Part shown: piece by piece, positions 1 to 8,540 of the stretch
Layout: each line of letters starts with the position of its first letter
Position numbering within the stretch: position 1 is the first letter of the stretch
Source of the DNA: Streptomyces sp. NRRL F-4489
GTDB lineage: Bacteria; Actinomycetota; Actinomycetes; Streptomycetales; Streptomycetaceae
Length of the DNA stretch: 64,000 nucleotides
Direction of reading: 5' to 3'
NCBI RefSeq assembly: GCF_001509485.1
Contig: NZ_LLZI01000232.1
Location: forward strand, 124,001 to 188,000
The notes under the pieces: model-generated
The model's input: only the letters and a program-made list of their open reading frames with translations
Database searches by the model: none
What the model was told of the DNA's origin: nothing
Position numbers and translations under genes: made by a program

Positions 1-375
1 GTCGAGCAGCTCGCCGGTGCTGGCGGACTTCAGCAGATAGCCGGTGGCGCCGGACTTCACCGCCTCCAGGACGTCGGCGTGCTCACCGCTGGCGGAGAGC
101 ACCAGCACCCGCGGCCCGGCGCCGTCGCCGACCAGCTCCTTGCACACCTGGACGCCGGGCAGGCCCGGGAGATTGAGGTCCAGCACCAGCACGTCGGGCG
201 CCGCGGCCCGCGCCCGGCGCACCGCCTGGAGGCCGTCGCCGGCCGTGGCCACCACCTCGAAACCGGCCTCCGCCAGATCGCGGGCGACCGCGTCCCGCCA
301 CATCGGGTGGTCGTCGACCACCATGACCCGCAGGCCCGCCGCGCCGTCCGCGCCGTCTGTCTCCGCGCCGCTCAT
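1..375 (-). CDS. Response regulator, receiver domain (3' end cut by window edge)
   Basis: Two-component response regulator; only the first 125 residues lie in the window. The receiver fold is complete up to its Lys: acidic pair Asp21-Asp22 (VVDDHP), phospho-acceptor Asp66 (VLDLNLP), Ser94 and Lys116 (YLLKS). A LuxR/NarL-type DNA-binding domain would be expected beyond the edge but cannot be seen. The ATG at 375 overlaps the stop of the upstream sensor kinase by four bases, so the pair is probably translationally coupled and the kinase is its cognate partner. The signal and target genes are unknown. Confidence 0.9.
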   Translation of the reverse strand, partial: MSGAETDGADGAAGLRVMVVDDHPMWRDAVARDLAEAGFEVVATAGDGLQAVRRARAAAPDVLVLDLNLPGLPGVQVCKELVGDGAGPRVLVLSASGEHADVLEAVKSGATGYLLKSASTGELLD

Positions 376-1757
376 GCGCGCGCCCTCCCCCGTCGTCCGC
401 CCTCGGGCGCGCGGCCCTTGGGAACCTTCAGCTCCACTTCCGTCCCCTGGCCCGGGACCGAGATCCACTCGGCGCTGCCGCCCAGCTCCCGCAGCCGGCC
501 GCGGATCGACAGCGCCACGCCGAGGCGGCCCTCGCGCTCGGCCGCGGCGAGCCGTCCCTCGGGGATGCCGGGGCCCTCGTCGCGCACCGTCACGATCACC
601 GCGTCCCCCTCGTCCTCCACCAGGATCCACGCGCGGGCACCGGCCCCCACGTGCACCCTGACATTGTCCAACGCGGCACTGACAGCGGCGGCCAGCTCGG
701 CGGCCGCGGCGGCCGGCAGCCCGACCGGCGCGCCGGGCCCGGACAGCGTCACGCCGGCGCCGGCGTACGGGGTGAGCAGCGCGAGCAGGTCGCAGGACCC
801 GTCATCGCGCGGCGCGGCCGGGGACTCCGGGGGCGCGGGCCGGGCCGGGCCGGTGCCGTCCGCCGGGGCGCCCGCCGGTGGCGCGGTCCGCTGCCGGGGC
901 ACCGGCCCGCCGGCCACCAGGGTGCGCAGCGCCACCTCCTGCTCGCCGGCCATCCGGCCCAGCTCCGCCGCCTCGCCGCCGATCGCGGCGCCGCGCCGCT
1001 GCACCATCGCCAGCACCTGGAGCACGCTGTCGTGGATGTCGCGGGCCAGCCGCTCCCGCTCCCGGGTGGCGGCCTCGATCTGGAGGGCGCGGGCCAGGGT
1101 GCGCTCACTGGCCCGGGCGACCTCGACGACGTAGCCGATGGCGACGCTGGCGACCCACACCAGCACCACGTTGTGGACGGTGTCCCGGGCCAGCTCCTGG
1201 CGCTCGGCGAGGTTGGCCGCCGCCACGACGGTGGAGGCCACCGCCGCCCACCGCCAGCCGCCCTTGATGGCGAAGCCCAGGACGGCGCCCGCGGTCCAGA
1301 TGGACGGCAGGGTCGGCGCGCCGCCCATGATGCGGGCCTGGGTGTCGACCACGTAGGTGAGCAGGATCCCGGCGACCGCCAGGCCGAGGTCGGCGAGCAG
1401 GAAGCGGCGGGTGCAGCGTTCGGCGGAGGTGGTGCGGCGCCAGGTCAGCGCGGTCCAGAGGGTGAGCACCGCCAAGTAGGCGGCGGCGCCCAGGGGATGC
1501 GCGTAGTGGCGGTACGAGAAGCCGCACAGGACCAGCGCGTAGACCAGGGTCAGTACGCGGTAGCCGGTGAGCGCGCGCCACAGCGGCAGCTCGACGGACA
1601 TCCGCAGCACCGCGCGGCCCCCGCCCTCCGGGCCACCGCCCGCGGCCCGTCCACCCGCGACCCGTGCGCCCGCGGTCCGTACGTCCGTGGCCCGTACGTC
1701 CGTGGCCCGTATACCGCCGCCCGCGGCCCCTACGTCGTGCATGTCGGCATCCGTCAT
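372..1757 (-). CDS. Sensor histidine kinase, MacS/DUF5931-like
   Basis: Membrane sensor kinase of the NarL-partner type. It has an N-terminal block of several hydrophobic segments (about residues 60-215), then the dimerisation/phospho-acceptor helix ARDIHDSVLQ with His near 242, then a short HATPase domain with DEGPGIPEG and a C-terminal GQGTEVEL. This layout matches actinobacterial DUF5931 kinases. I chose the ATG at 1757 because GAGGGGTGGGG lies just upstream. A GTG at 1775 and an ATG at 1601 (MSVELPLW, where family similarity begins) are alternatives. The first 50 residues are low complexity and include a short tandem repeat. It overlaps the downstream regulator by four bases. Confidence 0.88.
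   Translation of the reverse strand: MTDADMHDVGAAGGGIRATDVRATDVRTAGARVAGGRAAGGGPEGGGRAVLRMSVELPLWRALTGYRVLTLVYALVLCGFSYRHYAHPLGAAAYLAVLTLWTALTWRRTTSAERCTRRFLLADLGLAVAGILLTYVVDTQARIMGGAPTLPSIWTAGAVLGFAIKGGWRWAAVASTVVAAANLAERQELARDTVHNVVLVWVASVAIGYVVEVARASERTLARALQIEAATRERERLARDIHDSVLQVLAMVQRRGAAIGGEAAELGRMAGEQEVALRTLVAGGPVPRQRTAPPAGAPADGTGPARPAPPESPAAPRDDGSCDLLALLTPYAGAGVTLSGPGAPVGLPAAAAAELAAAVSAALDNVRVHVGAGARAWILVEDEGDAVIVTVRDEGPGIPEGRLAAAEREGRLGVALSIRGRLRELGGSAEWISVPGQGTEVELKVPKGRAPEGGRRGRARA
1666..1710. repeat. 15-bp tandem repeat in kinase N-terminus
   Basis: The unit ACGTCCGTGGCCCGT occurs twice in perfect tandem at 1681-1695 and 1696-1710, with degenerate copies just before. It lies in the frame of the kinase and encodes repeated R-A-T-D-V steps upstream of the first conserved residues. 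It may be replication-slippage sequence in a tolerant N-terminus, or lie upstream of the true start. Confidence 0.7.
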
Positions 1758-1866
1758 GCCGGCCCCACCCCTCACCGGGGACCGCCCCGGCCCTCGGTCT
1801 CGGCTCGTCGGTCCGTAGCGTCCCGTCCGGCGCGGCCGGCCGGTACCGCCGTGCCGCGCCGGGCCG

Positions 1867-2589
1867 TCAGCCCTCTGCCTTCTTCTGCGCCTCGGCGGCC
1901 TTGGCGGCCTCCGCGATCTGCCGCTTGGCCGCGGTCGCGTAGATGTCGACGTACTCCTGGCCGGAGAGCTTCATGATCTCGTACATCACCTCGTCGGTGA
2001 CCGAGCGCAGGATGTAGCGGTCGCCCTCCATGCCCTGGTAGCGGCTGAAGTCGAGCGGTTTGCCGATCCGGATGCCGGGCCGGACCATCTTCGGCAGGAC
2101 CTTGCCGGGCGGCTGGACCTTCTCGGTGTCGATCATGGCGACCGGGATGACCGGCGCGCCGGTGGCCAGCGCCACGCGCGCGAGGCCGCCCGGCTTGCCG
2201 CGGTAGAGCCGGCCGTCCGGGGAGCGGGTGCCCTCGGGGTAGATGCCGAACAGCTCACCGCGCTCCAGCACCTCGATCCCGCTCTTGATGGCCGCCTCGC
2301 CCGCGCCGCGGGCGCCCGAGCGGTCCACCGGCAGCTGCCCCACGCCCTTGAAGAACGCGGCGGTCAGCTTGCCCTTGAGGCCAGGGGAGGTGAAGTACTC
2401 CGCCTTGGCGATGAAGGTGACCTTGCGGTCCAGTACCGCCGGCAGGAAGAACGAGTCCGAGAAGGACAGGTGGTTGCTGGCGAGGATCGCCGGACCCTCG
2501 GCGGGAACGTTCTCGATGCCTTCCACCCACGGACGGAACGCGAGCCTGAGCGGACCGCCGATGGAAAACTTCATTGCGCCGTAGATCAA
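1867..2589 (-). CDS. 1-acyl-glycerol-3-phosphate acyltransferase family (PlsC-like)
   Basis: Membrane-associated acyltransferase of phospholipid synthesis; the family moves a fatty acyl group onto lysophosphatidate-type acceptors. The catalytic HX4D motif is NHLSFSD (His40, Asp45) and the acceptor-binding motif is EGTRS (119-123). Length (240 aa) fits actinobacterial members. The start is a TTG at 2589: AGGAGG lies exactly seven bases upstream, better than the internal ATG at 2574. The C-terminal tail is Lys/Ala-rich and probably disordered. The precise acyl acceptor cannot be told from sequence; long-chain acyltransferases acting on other lipids share these motifs. Confidence 0.9.
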   Translation of the reverse strand: MIYGAMKFSIGGPLRLAFRPWVEGIENVPAEGPAILASNHLSFSDSFFLPAVLDRKVTFIAKAEYFTSPGLKGKLTAAFFKGVGQLPVDRSGARGAGEAAIKSGIEVLERGELFGIYPEGTRSPDGRLYRGKPGGLARVALATGAPVIPVAMIDTEKVQPPGKVLPKMVRPGIRIGKPLDFSRYQGMEGDRYILRSVTDEVMYEIMKLSGQEYVDIYATAAKRQIAEAAKAAEAQKKAEG

Positions 2590-2779
2590 CCGACTGCCTC
2601 CTGTGTCTGACGCACTGACCTTAACCCCCGCGCGGCGCGCCGGGGGCCGCAAGCGGCCCGGGAGAGCGCGCGGGGGCCCGTACGCCGCGGCTCCCGGCGG
2701 CCTCGGCCCTACCCCGGCGCGGTCACTTTGCGTACCCTGACATCACCGTCAGCCCCCTTTCAGCGATCGGAGTCCACCG

Positions 2780-3577
2780 GTGCCGCTCCTCCCCGGGGCC
2801 GAGCCGTTCCGCCGTGACGGCGGAGACGTCGGCGTCCTCGTCTGCCACGGCTTCACCGGCTCCCCCCAGTCCGTCCGCCCCTGGGCGGAGTACCTCGCCG
2901 ACCGCGGGCTGAGCGTCACCGTCCCGCTGCTGCCCGGCCACGGCACCCGGTGGCAGGACATGCAGCTCACGACCTGGCAGGACTGGTACGCCGAGGTCGA
3001 CCGCGAACTGCGCGCGCTGGCCGGGCGGTGCACGCGGGTCTTCGTCTGCGGGCTGTCCATGGGCGGCGCGCTGGCGCTGCGGCTGGCCGCCCGGCACGGC
3101 GACACCATCAGCGGGGTCGCGGTGGTCAACCCCGGCAACAAGGTCCACGACACGGCGGCGCCGCTGCTGCCGGTGCTGCGCCACGTCGTCCGCTCCACCA
3201 AGGGCATCGCCAGCGACATCGCCCGGCCCGGCGGGACGGAGGTCGGCTACGACCGGGTGCCGCTGCACGCCGCGCATTCGCTGCGCCGCTTCTTCCAGCT
3301 GGTGGACGGCGAACTCCCGCGCGTCACCCAGCCGTTGCTGGTGATGACCAGCCCGCAGGACCATGTCGTCCCGCCCGCCGACTCCGAGCGGATCCTGGCC
3401 CGGGTCTCGTCCACCGACGTCCGCCAGATCCTGCTGGAGCGCAGCTACCACGTCGCCACGCTCGACCACGACGCGGAGCGGATCTTCGCGGAGACCCACG
3501 CCTTCCTCACCCGGCTCACCGGCGGGGCGGAGCCGGAGGCGGCCCAGGAGGGGGCGGCGGCCGGTGGCGGAGCGTAG
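2780..3577 (+). CDS. Alpha/beta-hydrolase (carboxylesterase/monoacylglycerol lipase type)
   Basis: Cytoplasmic serine esterase of the Est30/monoglyceride-lipase group. The oxyanion-hole motif is HGFTGSP (residues 23-29), the nucleophile elbow is GLSMGG with Ser93, and the acid and base of the triad are Asp194 (PQDHVVPP) and His224 (SYHVATLD). The GTG start gives MPLLPGAEPF, and the total length of 265 aa includes an Ala/Gly/Glu-rich tail. The next gene begins 14 bases before this stop, so the two are likely coupled. A role in lipid turnover beside the divergent plsC-like gene is possible, but substrate is unknown. Confidence 0.88.
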   Translation: MPLLPGAEPFRRDGGDVGVLVCHGFTGSPQSVRPWAEYLADRGLSVTVPLLPGHGTRWQDMQLTTWQDWYAEVDRELRALAGRCTRVFVCGLSMGGALALRLAARHGDTISGVAVVNPGNKVHDTAAPLLPVLRHVVRSTKGIASDIARPGGTEVGYDRVPLHAAHSLRRFFQLVDGELPRVTQPLLVMTSPQDHVVPPADSERILARVSSTDVRQILLERSYHVATLDHDAERIFAETHAFLTRLTGGAEPEAAQEGAAAGGGA

Positions 3578-4160
3578 CCCCCGCGATCCCCGGGACCCGC
3601 TCGACGAGGAGGCCGCGTGGGCGGAGATCGTCGCGGGCTACGGCGACCGGCCGGAGTTCCCCGCGGACGGCCGGCCGGAGCGGCCCGCGTCCGACGGGGC
3701 TGACCAGGCGGAGCGGTCCGAGAAGCAGGCCCCGGACGCGGACGCCCCCGAGGCGGCCGCCGGCGCCCCCGAGGCCCGCCCGGCCGGCGGGGTGCCCGGC
3801 GACGGCTCGCCGTCCCGCCCCGGCAGCTTCGTGGTCTTCGCCCCCGGCGTCGGGCCGCGCGACTGGGCGCCGTCCGAACCGTCCGACGACGACTTCGACG
3901 AGACCGACGAGGGCCACTTCACACCGCCCGAGCCGCCGCCGCTGCCGCGCGCCGACACCACCACCAAGTTCGCCTGGATCGCGGCGCTCGGCGGCCCGCT
4001 GCTGCTGATCGCCATGGTCGTCTTCCAGCAGCCGCTCACGTGGTGGATGGTGGTGCTGGGCATCGGCGGCTTCCTGGGCGGGCTGGCCACCCTCTTCGCC
4101 CGGATGGGAGACGACCGGGAGGACGACGACGATCTGCCGGGCAGCGGCGCGGTGGTCTGA
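3564..4160 (+). CDS. Conserved actinobacterial membrane protein, acidic N-terminus
   Basis: 198-aa protein with a long acidic, Pro-rich cytoplasmic region (about residues 1-133, including the block DDDFDETDEGHF) followed by two adjacent membrane segments (about 135-155 and 159-178) and a short acidic tail. It resembles a hypothetical protein common in Streptomyces at this position; no function is known to me. I chose the GTG at 3564 because GGAGG lies about ten bases upstream and the sequence VAERSPRDPRDPLDEE fits homologues I recall. It overlaps the esterase gene by 14 bases in another frame. No catalytic motif is visible. Confidence 0.8.
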   Translation: MAERSPRDPRDPLDEEAAWAEIVAGYGDRPEFPADGRPERPASDGADQAERSEKQAPDADAPEAAAGAPEARPAGGVPGDGSPSRPGSFVVFAPGVGPRDWAPSEPSDDDFDETDEGHFTPPEPPPLPRADTTTKFAWIAALGGPLLLIAMVVFQQPLTWWMVVLGIGGFLGGLATLFARMGDDREDDDDLPGSGAVV

Positions 4161-4171
4161 CCCGGCGCGCC

Positions 4172-4189
4172 CGGGGCCTCGCGGCCCCG
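4172..4189. terminator. Hairpin between convergent genes
   Basis: A seven-base GC stem (CGGGGCC / GGCCCCG) with a TCGC loop lies between the stop at 4160 and the convergent stop at 4197. There is no T-run, so this is a modest bidirectional terminator candidate. Confidence 0.45.
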
Positions 4190-4196
4190 CGGCCGG

Positions 4197-5012
4197 TCAG
4201 CCGCCGGCCGGCACCCGCAGCGCGGCCAGCACGGGCAGATGGTCCGAGGCGGCCAGCAGATCGGCGTCCCGCAGCCCGGGCAGCCCGCGCGGCACCCCGC
4301 AGCCGAGGAACTCCACCCCGCCGGTGGCGAACACCGCGTCGATCCGCTGCCGGGGCGCGTGCGGGGTGGAGGTGAACTCCTCGCCCCACGGGGCGGCCGC
4401 CCAGCCGTCGGTGAGCGCCGCCGCGATCCGCCGGAAACTCCGGCCGTCCGGGCGGTCGTTGAGGTCCCCGGCCACCACCGCGTGCGGCGCGTCCAGTCCG
4501 GCGACCCGCTCCAGCAGCAGCCCGGCCTGGCCGTACCGCTCCCGCTCGGACAGGCTCAGATGGCAGCTGACCACCCCGAGCCGGGCCCCGGCGATCCGGA
4601 CCACCGCGGTGGCCAGACCGCGGCGGTGGAGCCCGGGGGTGCGGGGCAGCAGCACGTCCTCGGCGCGCTCGACGTGGGCGCGCAGGGTGGCCAGGATCAT
4701 CGGTCCGGTGGCGGTGGCGCCGCCGGTGACGTACACCAGCCCGGCGGCGCGGGCGAGCCGTTCGGCGGCCTTGCGCCAGCGGAAGAAGCGCGGCGCCTCC
4801 TGGACCAGCACGAGATCGGGGGCGCAGGCCCGGATGACCCGGACCAGCGCCGCCCGGTCGTCGCGCAGCGAGCGGATGTTGTAGCCGAGCACCCGGACCA
4901 CCGCGGAGCCGTCCGCCTCGGTGGCGGACAGCGGGAGTCCGCCGGCGGCGGGCAGGGGCGCGGGGCCCGCTCCCGTGCCGGACGCGGGCCGTCCGGAGCG
5001 CTCGGCCGCCAT
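4197..5012 (-). CDS. Endonuclease/exonuclease/phosphatase-fold protein
   Basis: Member of the metal-dependent EEP superfamily (DNase I, exonuclease III, inositol phosphatases, sphingomyelinases). The key residues are present in order: Asn45 (GYNIRS), Glu72 (VQEAP), His151 (SCHLSL), Asp183 and Asn185 (GDLNDRP), Asp225 (QRIDAVF) and Asp257-His258 (SDHLPV). No signal peptide is evident; the first 35 residues are Ala/Gly/Pro-rich, so the start may be further in. It begins five bases after the glkA stop and is probably co-transcribed with it. Substrate (nucleic acid, phosphoester lipid or other) cannot be assigned. Confidence 0.87.
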   Translation of the reverse strand: MAAERSGRPASGTGAGPAPLPAAGGLPLSATEADGSAVVRVLGYNIRSLRDDRAALVRVIRACAPDLVLVQEAPRFFRWRKAAERLARAAGLVYVTGGATATGPMILATLRAHVERAEDVLLPRTPGLHRRGLATAVVRIAGARLGVVSCHLSLSERERYGQAGLLLERVAGLDAPHAVVAGDLNDRPDGRSFRRIAAALTDGWAAAPWGEEFTSTPHAPRQRIDAVFATGGVEFLGCGVPRGLPGLRDADLLAASDHLPVLAALRVPAGG

Positions 5013-5017
5013 CGGTG

Positions 5018-5959
5018 TCAGCCCTGGCGCGCCAGGTCAGCCGCGCCGACCAGTCCGGCCCGGCCGCCGAGCTGGGCGGCGAGCACCTGGGCGTGCGGCC
5101 GCCACTGGCTGCCGACCAGCCAGCGCCGGAACGACTTGCGGATCGGGTCCAGGACCAGTTCGCCCTCGTCCGAGACGCCGCCGCCGACGATGAACGCGGA
5201 CGGGTCGAAGAGCGAGGCGAGGTCGGCGAGGCCGGCGCCGGCCCAGCGGGCCAGTTCGCGGAAGGAGTCGACGGCGACCGGGTCGCCCTGGCGGGCGGCC
5301 TGGCTGATGTGCCGGCCCTGGATGCCCTCGGGCGTGCCGTCGCCCAGCGAGAGCAGCACCTCGGCGTGCTCGGGGGTGGCGAAGGCGCGCTGGCGGGCGT
5401 AGCGCAGCAGGGCGCGGCCGGAGGCGTACTGCTCCCAGCAGCCCTGGCTGCCGCAGCCGCACAGCAGGCCGTCCGGGACGACCCGGATGTGGCCGAACTC
5501 CGCGGCGACGCCGAAGCGGCCGCGGCGGAGCTTGTTGCCGATGATGATGCCGCCGCCCAGGCCGGTGCCCAGGGTGATGCAGATGACGTCGCTGTGGCCC
5601 TGGCCGGCGCCGAAGCGGTACTCGCCCCAGGCGGCGGCGTTGGCGTCGTTCTCGACCACGACGGGGAGGCCGACGCGCTGCTCGACCTTGTCCTTGAGCG
5701 GTTCGTGGCGCCAGTCGATGTTCGGGGCGAAGAGGACCGTGGCCCGCTTCTCGTCGACGTAGCCGGCGGCGCCGATGCCGACGGCCTCGACCCGGTGGCC
5801 GGCGCCGACGGTGCGGACGGCGTCCGCGATGGCCTCGGTCAGCGCGTCGGTGGCTTGCGGGGTCGCTACCTTGCACGTCTCAAGGATCGAACCCTCTTCG
5901 TCGACCACGCCGGCCGCGATCTTCGTGCCGCCGATGTCGACGCCGATGGTGAGTCCCAT
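5018..5959 (-). CDS. glkA: ROK-family glucokinase
   Basis: ATP-dependent glucose kinase, cytoplasmic. The ATP loop is DIGGTK (8-13), the catalytic Asp is in ENDAN (103-107), and the ROK zinc site is His157 plus Cys167, Cys169 and Cys174 in CGCGSQGCWE. Length 313 aa matches the Streptomyces coelicolor enzyme (about 317). In S. coelicolor GlkA phosphorylates glucose and is needed for glucose-mediated carbon catabolite repression. The ATG has GAGGGAC just upstream. It is followed by the nuclease-fold gene after five bases and preceded by the DUF5304-like gene after about 60. Confidence 0.95.
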   Translation of the reverse strand: MGLTIGVDIGGTKIAAGVVDEEGSILETCKVATPQATDALTEAIADAVRTVGAGHRVEAVGIGAAGYVDEKRATVLFAPNIDWRHEPLKDKVEQRVGLPVVVENDANAAAWGEYRFGAGQGHSDVICITLGTGLGGGIIIGNKLRRGRFGVAAEFGHIRVVPDGLLCGCGSQGCWEQYASGRALLRYARQRAFATPEHAEVLLSLGDGTPEGIQGRHISQAARQGDPVAVDSFRELARWAGAGLADLASLFDPSAFIVGGGVSDEGELVLDPIRKSFRRWLVGSQWRPHAQVLAAQLGGRAGLVGAADLARQG

Positions 5960-6019
5960 ATGTCCCTCAGTTTCGCTCGAACCCCGCCGGGTCCCACCGT
6001 ACCGGAGGCGGACGGAGCG

Positions 6020-6505
6020 TCAGTCGAGGTCGATCCGCTCGGGGCCGGCCGGGCCGTCGTCGCGCGGGTCGGCGGCGCGGCCGCCGGGGCGGCCGGAAGG
6101 GCGGTCGGCGGGGTCCTCGCCGCGGGTCCAGCGGCGCTCGCCGCTCTCGACGGCCGAGCGGTAGGCGGCGAGGAGTTCGGAGCCGGCCGCGGCGAGGTGG
6201 TCGAAGACGTCGGGGTTGCGCTCGACGACCGGCTCGACGGCGGCCTTGGCCTGGCGCAGCAGCCGGCCGACCGCGCCGCTCGCGGCGATCCCGCCCAGCG
6301 CGCCGGGCAGCTGGATCGCGGAGAGCTTGTCGGTCACCGCCTCGGCGAGCCGGCGCAGCTCCTCGGCGGCGCTGCCCGGCTGGGGGCCGTACGCGGCCTT
6401 GCGGCGGGCCTGCTCCGCGGCGAGGTCCTCGGCGCAGGCGGTCTCCCAGGCGTCGGCGTCCGGCGCGGCGCGGCGGTCGGCGGGGCGCTCGGTGGCATCA
6501 CTCAT
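6020..6505 (-). CDS. DUF5304-like hypothetical protein
   Basis: 161-aa soluble protein, probably largely helical in the middle (AEELRRLAEAVTDKLSAIQ, then a stretch around RLLRQAKAAVEPVVERNPD) with a charged, disordered C-terminus rich in Arg, Asp, Pro and Gly. It resembles the streptomycete DUF5304 group; function unknown. The ATG at 6505 is chosen because GGAG lies seven bases upstream; the frame runs open further but that part is Pro/Arg-rich. It sits in a leftward string with the ArsA-like ATPase upstream and glkA downstream. Confidence 0.75.
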   Translation of the reverse strand: MSDATERPADRRAAPDADAWETACAEDLAAEQARRKAAYGPQPGSAAEELRRLAEAVTDKLSAIQLPGALGGIAASGAVGRLLRQAKAAVEPVVERNPDVFDHLAAAGSELLAAYRSAVESGERRWTRGEDPADRPSGRPGGRAADPRDDGPAGPERIDLD

Positions 6506-6667
6506 GGCGGACTCCGTGACTCCTGCGGATCTGCGGACGGTGCGGACCGGACGGCTGCCGTGCGGTGCCGGAGGCAGCGCGCGGGGCACCGGCACGGCGG
6601 TGACGCTTACGCCTTCGACGGTACCGGAACGGGGGCGCCGGGCGACGTGCGTACGGAGGGGCCGGCT

Positions 6668-7885
6668 TCAGGCGCCGGGCGTACCGCCCCGCGGCCACAG
6701 GGCCGGGTCCGGGGTGAAGCGGATCTCCAGGGTGCCGTCGCGCAGCGCGGCGCCGGAGACGGTGCAGCGGCGCAGCGCGGAGGGCAGGGTGCGGATCCGC
6801 CGGAAGCGGCCGACCGTCACCACGATCTCGTCGCCGCGGCGGACCAGGCCGAGGCCGTCCCGCCGGGCGCCGGGCAGCGGCACCCGCCACAGCAGCAGGC
6901 CCTCGGCGGCCAGCCGGTCCTCGACGGTCCAGGGGTCGGCGGGGGCGGCGGGCGGGGGCGGCGGGGTGACGCCGCCGCCGGCGCCGTCGAGCAGCGCGGT
7001 CAGCTCCTCGACGCCCTGCGGGTCGCGGCCCAGGTGCGGGACCTCGTGCACCGGGACGTCCGGGAACTCCTCGCGGATGGCCTTCAGGGCGGCCTGCTGG
7101 CCGCCGGAGAGCCCGGCCAGGAACGGGTCGGCGGAGCCGGTCGGCAGCAGGCGGTTGACCAGCACGGTGTCGGTGCGGCGGCCGTGCAGGGCGAGTCCGG
7201 CGCGCAGGGTGCGCAGGGCGGCGGTGGCAACCGGCCCGGCGTCGGTGACCAGCCGTACGGAGGTGCCGGGGGCGTCCACCACCCGCTGGACGGCGGCGAG
7301 TTCGGCCTCCCAGCGCTCGGCGGCCTCGTAGAGCTTCTGGGCCGGCATGGGGACGCCGGCGAGCTGGGCGAGGACCGGGCGCAGGGCGCGGGCGGCCTGG
7401 CGCTCGGGCGGCAGCAGGCGGCGGAGGTAGCGGCGGACCTGGGCGGGCAGGGCCAGCAGCCGGATCGTTTCAGCGGCCGGCGGCGCGTCCACCACCAGCA
7501 GGTCCCAGGAGCCCGAGGCGTGCGCGGCGCGCAGCGCGTGCAGCAGCGCGAACGACTCCGAGCCGGGGAGTTCGGTGAGTTCGTCCTCGTCCAGGGGGGC
7601 CGCGCCGAGCAGGTCGAGCGCGGCGCCGGCCCGCTCCTGGAAGGCGAGGAACTCCTGGCGGAAGCGGTCGGCGGGGTCGATCCGGCGGGCGTACAGGCCG
7701 GGCGCCCCGGCTATGGGGGCGGCCTCGGCGACACCGGGGCGGGCACCGAGGACCAGCTCGGGGGCGCTGCGCTGGGTGGTGAGCAGCAGCGTCCGCGCGC
7801 CCTGCCGGGCACCGGCCAGGGCGGTCGCCGCGGCGAGCGTGGTGCGGCCCGCGCCGCCGGGGCCGGTGACGAGGACGGTCCGCAC
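6668..7885 (-). CDS. ArsA/GET3-like ATPase with altered P-loop
   Basis: 405-aa SIMIBI-class ATPase related to ArsA. The N-terminus VRTVLVTGPGGAGRTT aligns with the KGGVGKTT P-loop, but both the signature Lys and the Walker A Lys are missing (Pro9 and Arg14 occupy those regions). Other ArsA-like features remain: the switch/Walker B stretch DLLVVDAPPAAETIRLL and the later TDTVLVNRLLP. The C-terminus ends in a compact beta-rich domain. The start is the GTG at 7885, two bases after the stop of the START-like gene, so the two are coupled. Similar Arg-containing copies occur in other streptomycetes as I recall. Activity as an ATPase is uncertain. Confidence 0.82.
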   Translation of the reverse strand: MRTVLVTGPGGAGRTTLAAATALAGARQGARTLLLTTQRSAPELVLGARPGVAEAAPIAGAPGLYARRIDPADRFRQEFLAFQERAGAALDLLGAAPLDEDELTELPGSESFALLHALRAAHASGSWDLLVVDAPPAAETIRLLALPAQVRRYLRRLLPPERQAARALRPVLAQLAGVPMPAQKLYEAAERWEAELAAVQRVVDAPGTSVRLVTDAGPVATAALRTLRAGLALHGRRTDTVLVNRLLPTGSADPFLAGLSGGQQAALKAIREEFPDVPVHEVPHLGRDPQGVEELTALLDGAGGGVTPPPPPAAPADPWTVEDRLAAEGLLLWRVPLPGARRDGLGLVRRGDEIVVTVGRFRRIRTLPSALRRCTVSGAALRDGTLEIRFTPDPALWPRGGTPGA

Positions 7886-7887
7886 GC

Positions 7888-8370
7888 TCAGCGCTTCTCG
7901 GCCTCGTCGGCGGACGCGGAGGCGGCCGCGGGGCCGCCCTCGACGCGCTTCTTCAGGCCGGCCAGCGCGCGGTCGATGATGACCTTCTCGGCCTTGCGCT
8001 TGATCATGCCGAGCATCGGGATCTTGACGTCGACGGTGAGCTGGTAGGTGACCTCGGTGCGGGTGCCGCCGTCCAGCGGGGTGAGGCGGTACGAGCCGTC
8101 GAGGGCGCGCAGCATCTGCGACTTGACCAGCGACCAGCTGACCTCGTCGCCGCCGGTCCAGGTGTAGGCGAGGGTGTGGTCGTCCTTGATGGCGCCGGCG
8201 TCCAGCACCAAGCGGACCTTGCGGGCGCGGCCCTGGTCGTCGGTCTCCAGGATCTCGGCCTGCTTGACCTCGCCGGTCCACTCCGGGTAGCGGTCGAAGT
8301 CGGCGATCACGGCCATCACCTCGGCCGGTGCCGCCTCGATCGTGATGTTCGAGCTGGTGTGTTCGGCCAT
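7888..8370 (-). CDS. SRPBCC/START-like (polyketide cyclase-type) protein
   Basis: 160-aa helix-grip protein. The pattern ITIEAAPAEVMAVIADF near the N-terminus, then YPEWTGEVKQAEIL, alternating strands, and a long C-terminal helix ending in FLKK-like basic residues (IIDRALAGLKKRVEGG) is typical of SRPBCC proteins, which bind hydrophobic ligands. The ATG has GGAGGAG upstream. It is tightly linked to the ArsA-like ATPase, an arrangement that suggests the two act together, perhaps in handling a lipid or hydrophobic protein, but that is inference. The Ala/Ser/Glu tail is disordered. Confidence 0.85.
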   Translation of the reverse strand: MAEHTSSNITIEAAPAEVMAVIADFDRYPEWTGEVKQAEILETDDQGRARKVRLVLDAGAIKDDHTLAYTWTGGDEVSWSLVKSQMLRALDGSYRLTPLDGGTRTEVTYQLTVDVKIPMLGMIKRKAEKVIIDRALAGLKKRVEGGPAAASASADEAEKR

Positions 8371-8540
8371 CGCCGTGACTCCTCCATACCGATGCCGGCC
8401 GGACCGCCCGGACCGGCACTGGCGCGGTCTTCCGCCGCGCCCTGCCGCGTGCTTCCGCCTGCTGCCGCGTCTTTACGCTGCTGAAGGCTACCGCGCGGCG
8501 GATCCCGCGCGGACACCAGCGGGCCCCGCCGCGGCGGGCC

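Noticed and set aside
5015..8047. Rightward 1010-codon open frame opposite glkA and the ArsA-like gene
   Set aside because: It is a shadow of real leftward genes; composition is Ala/Gly/Val-rich and no start signal is present.
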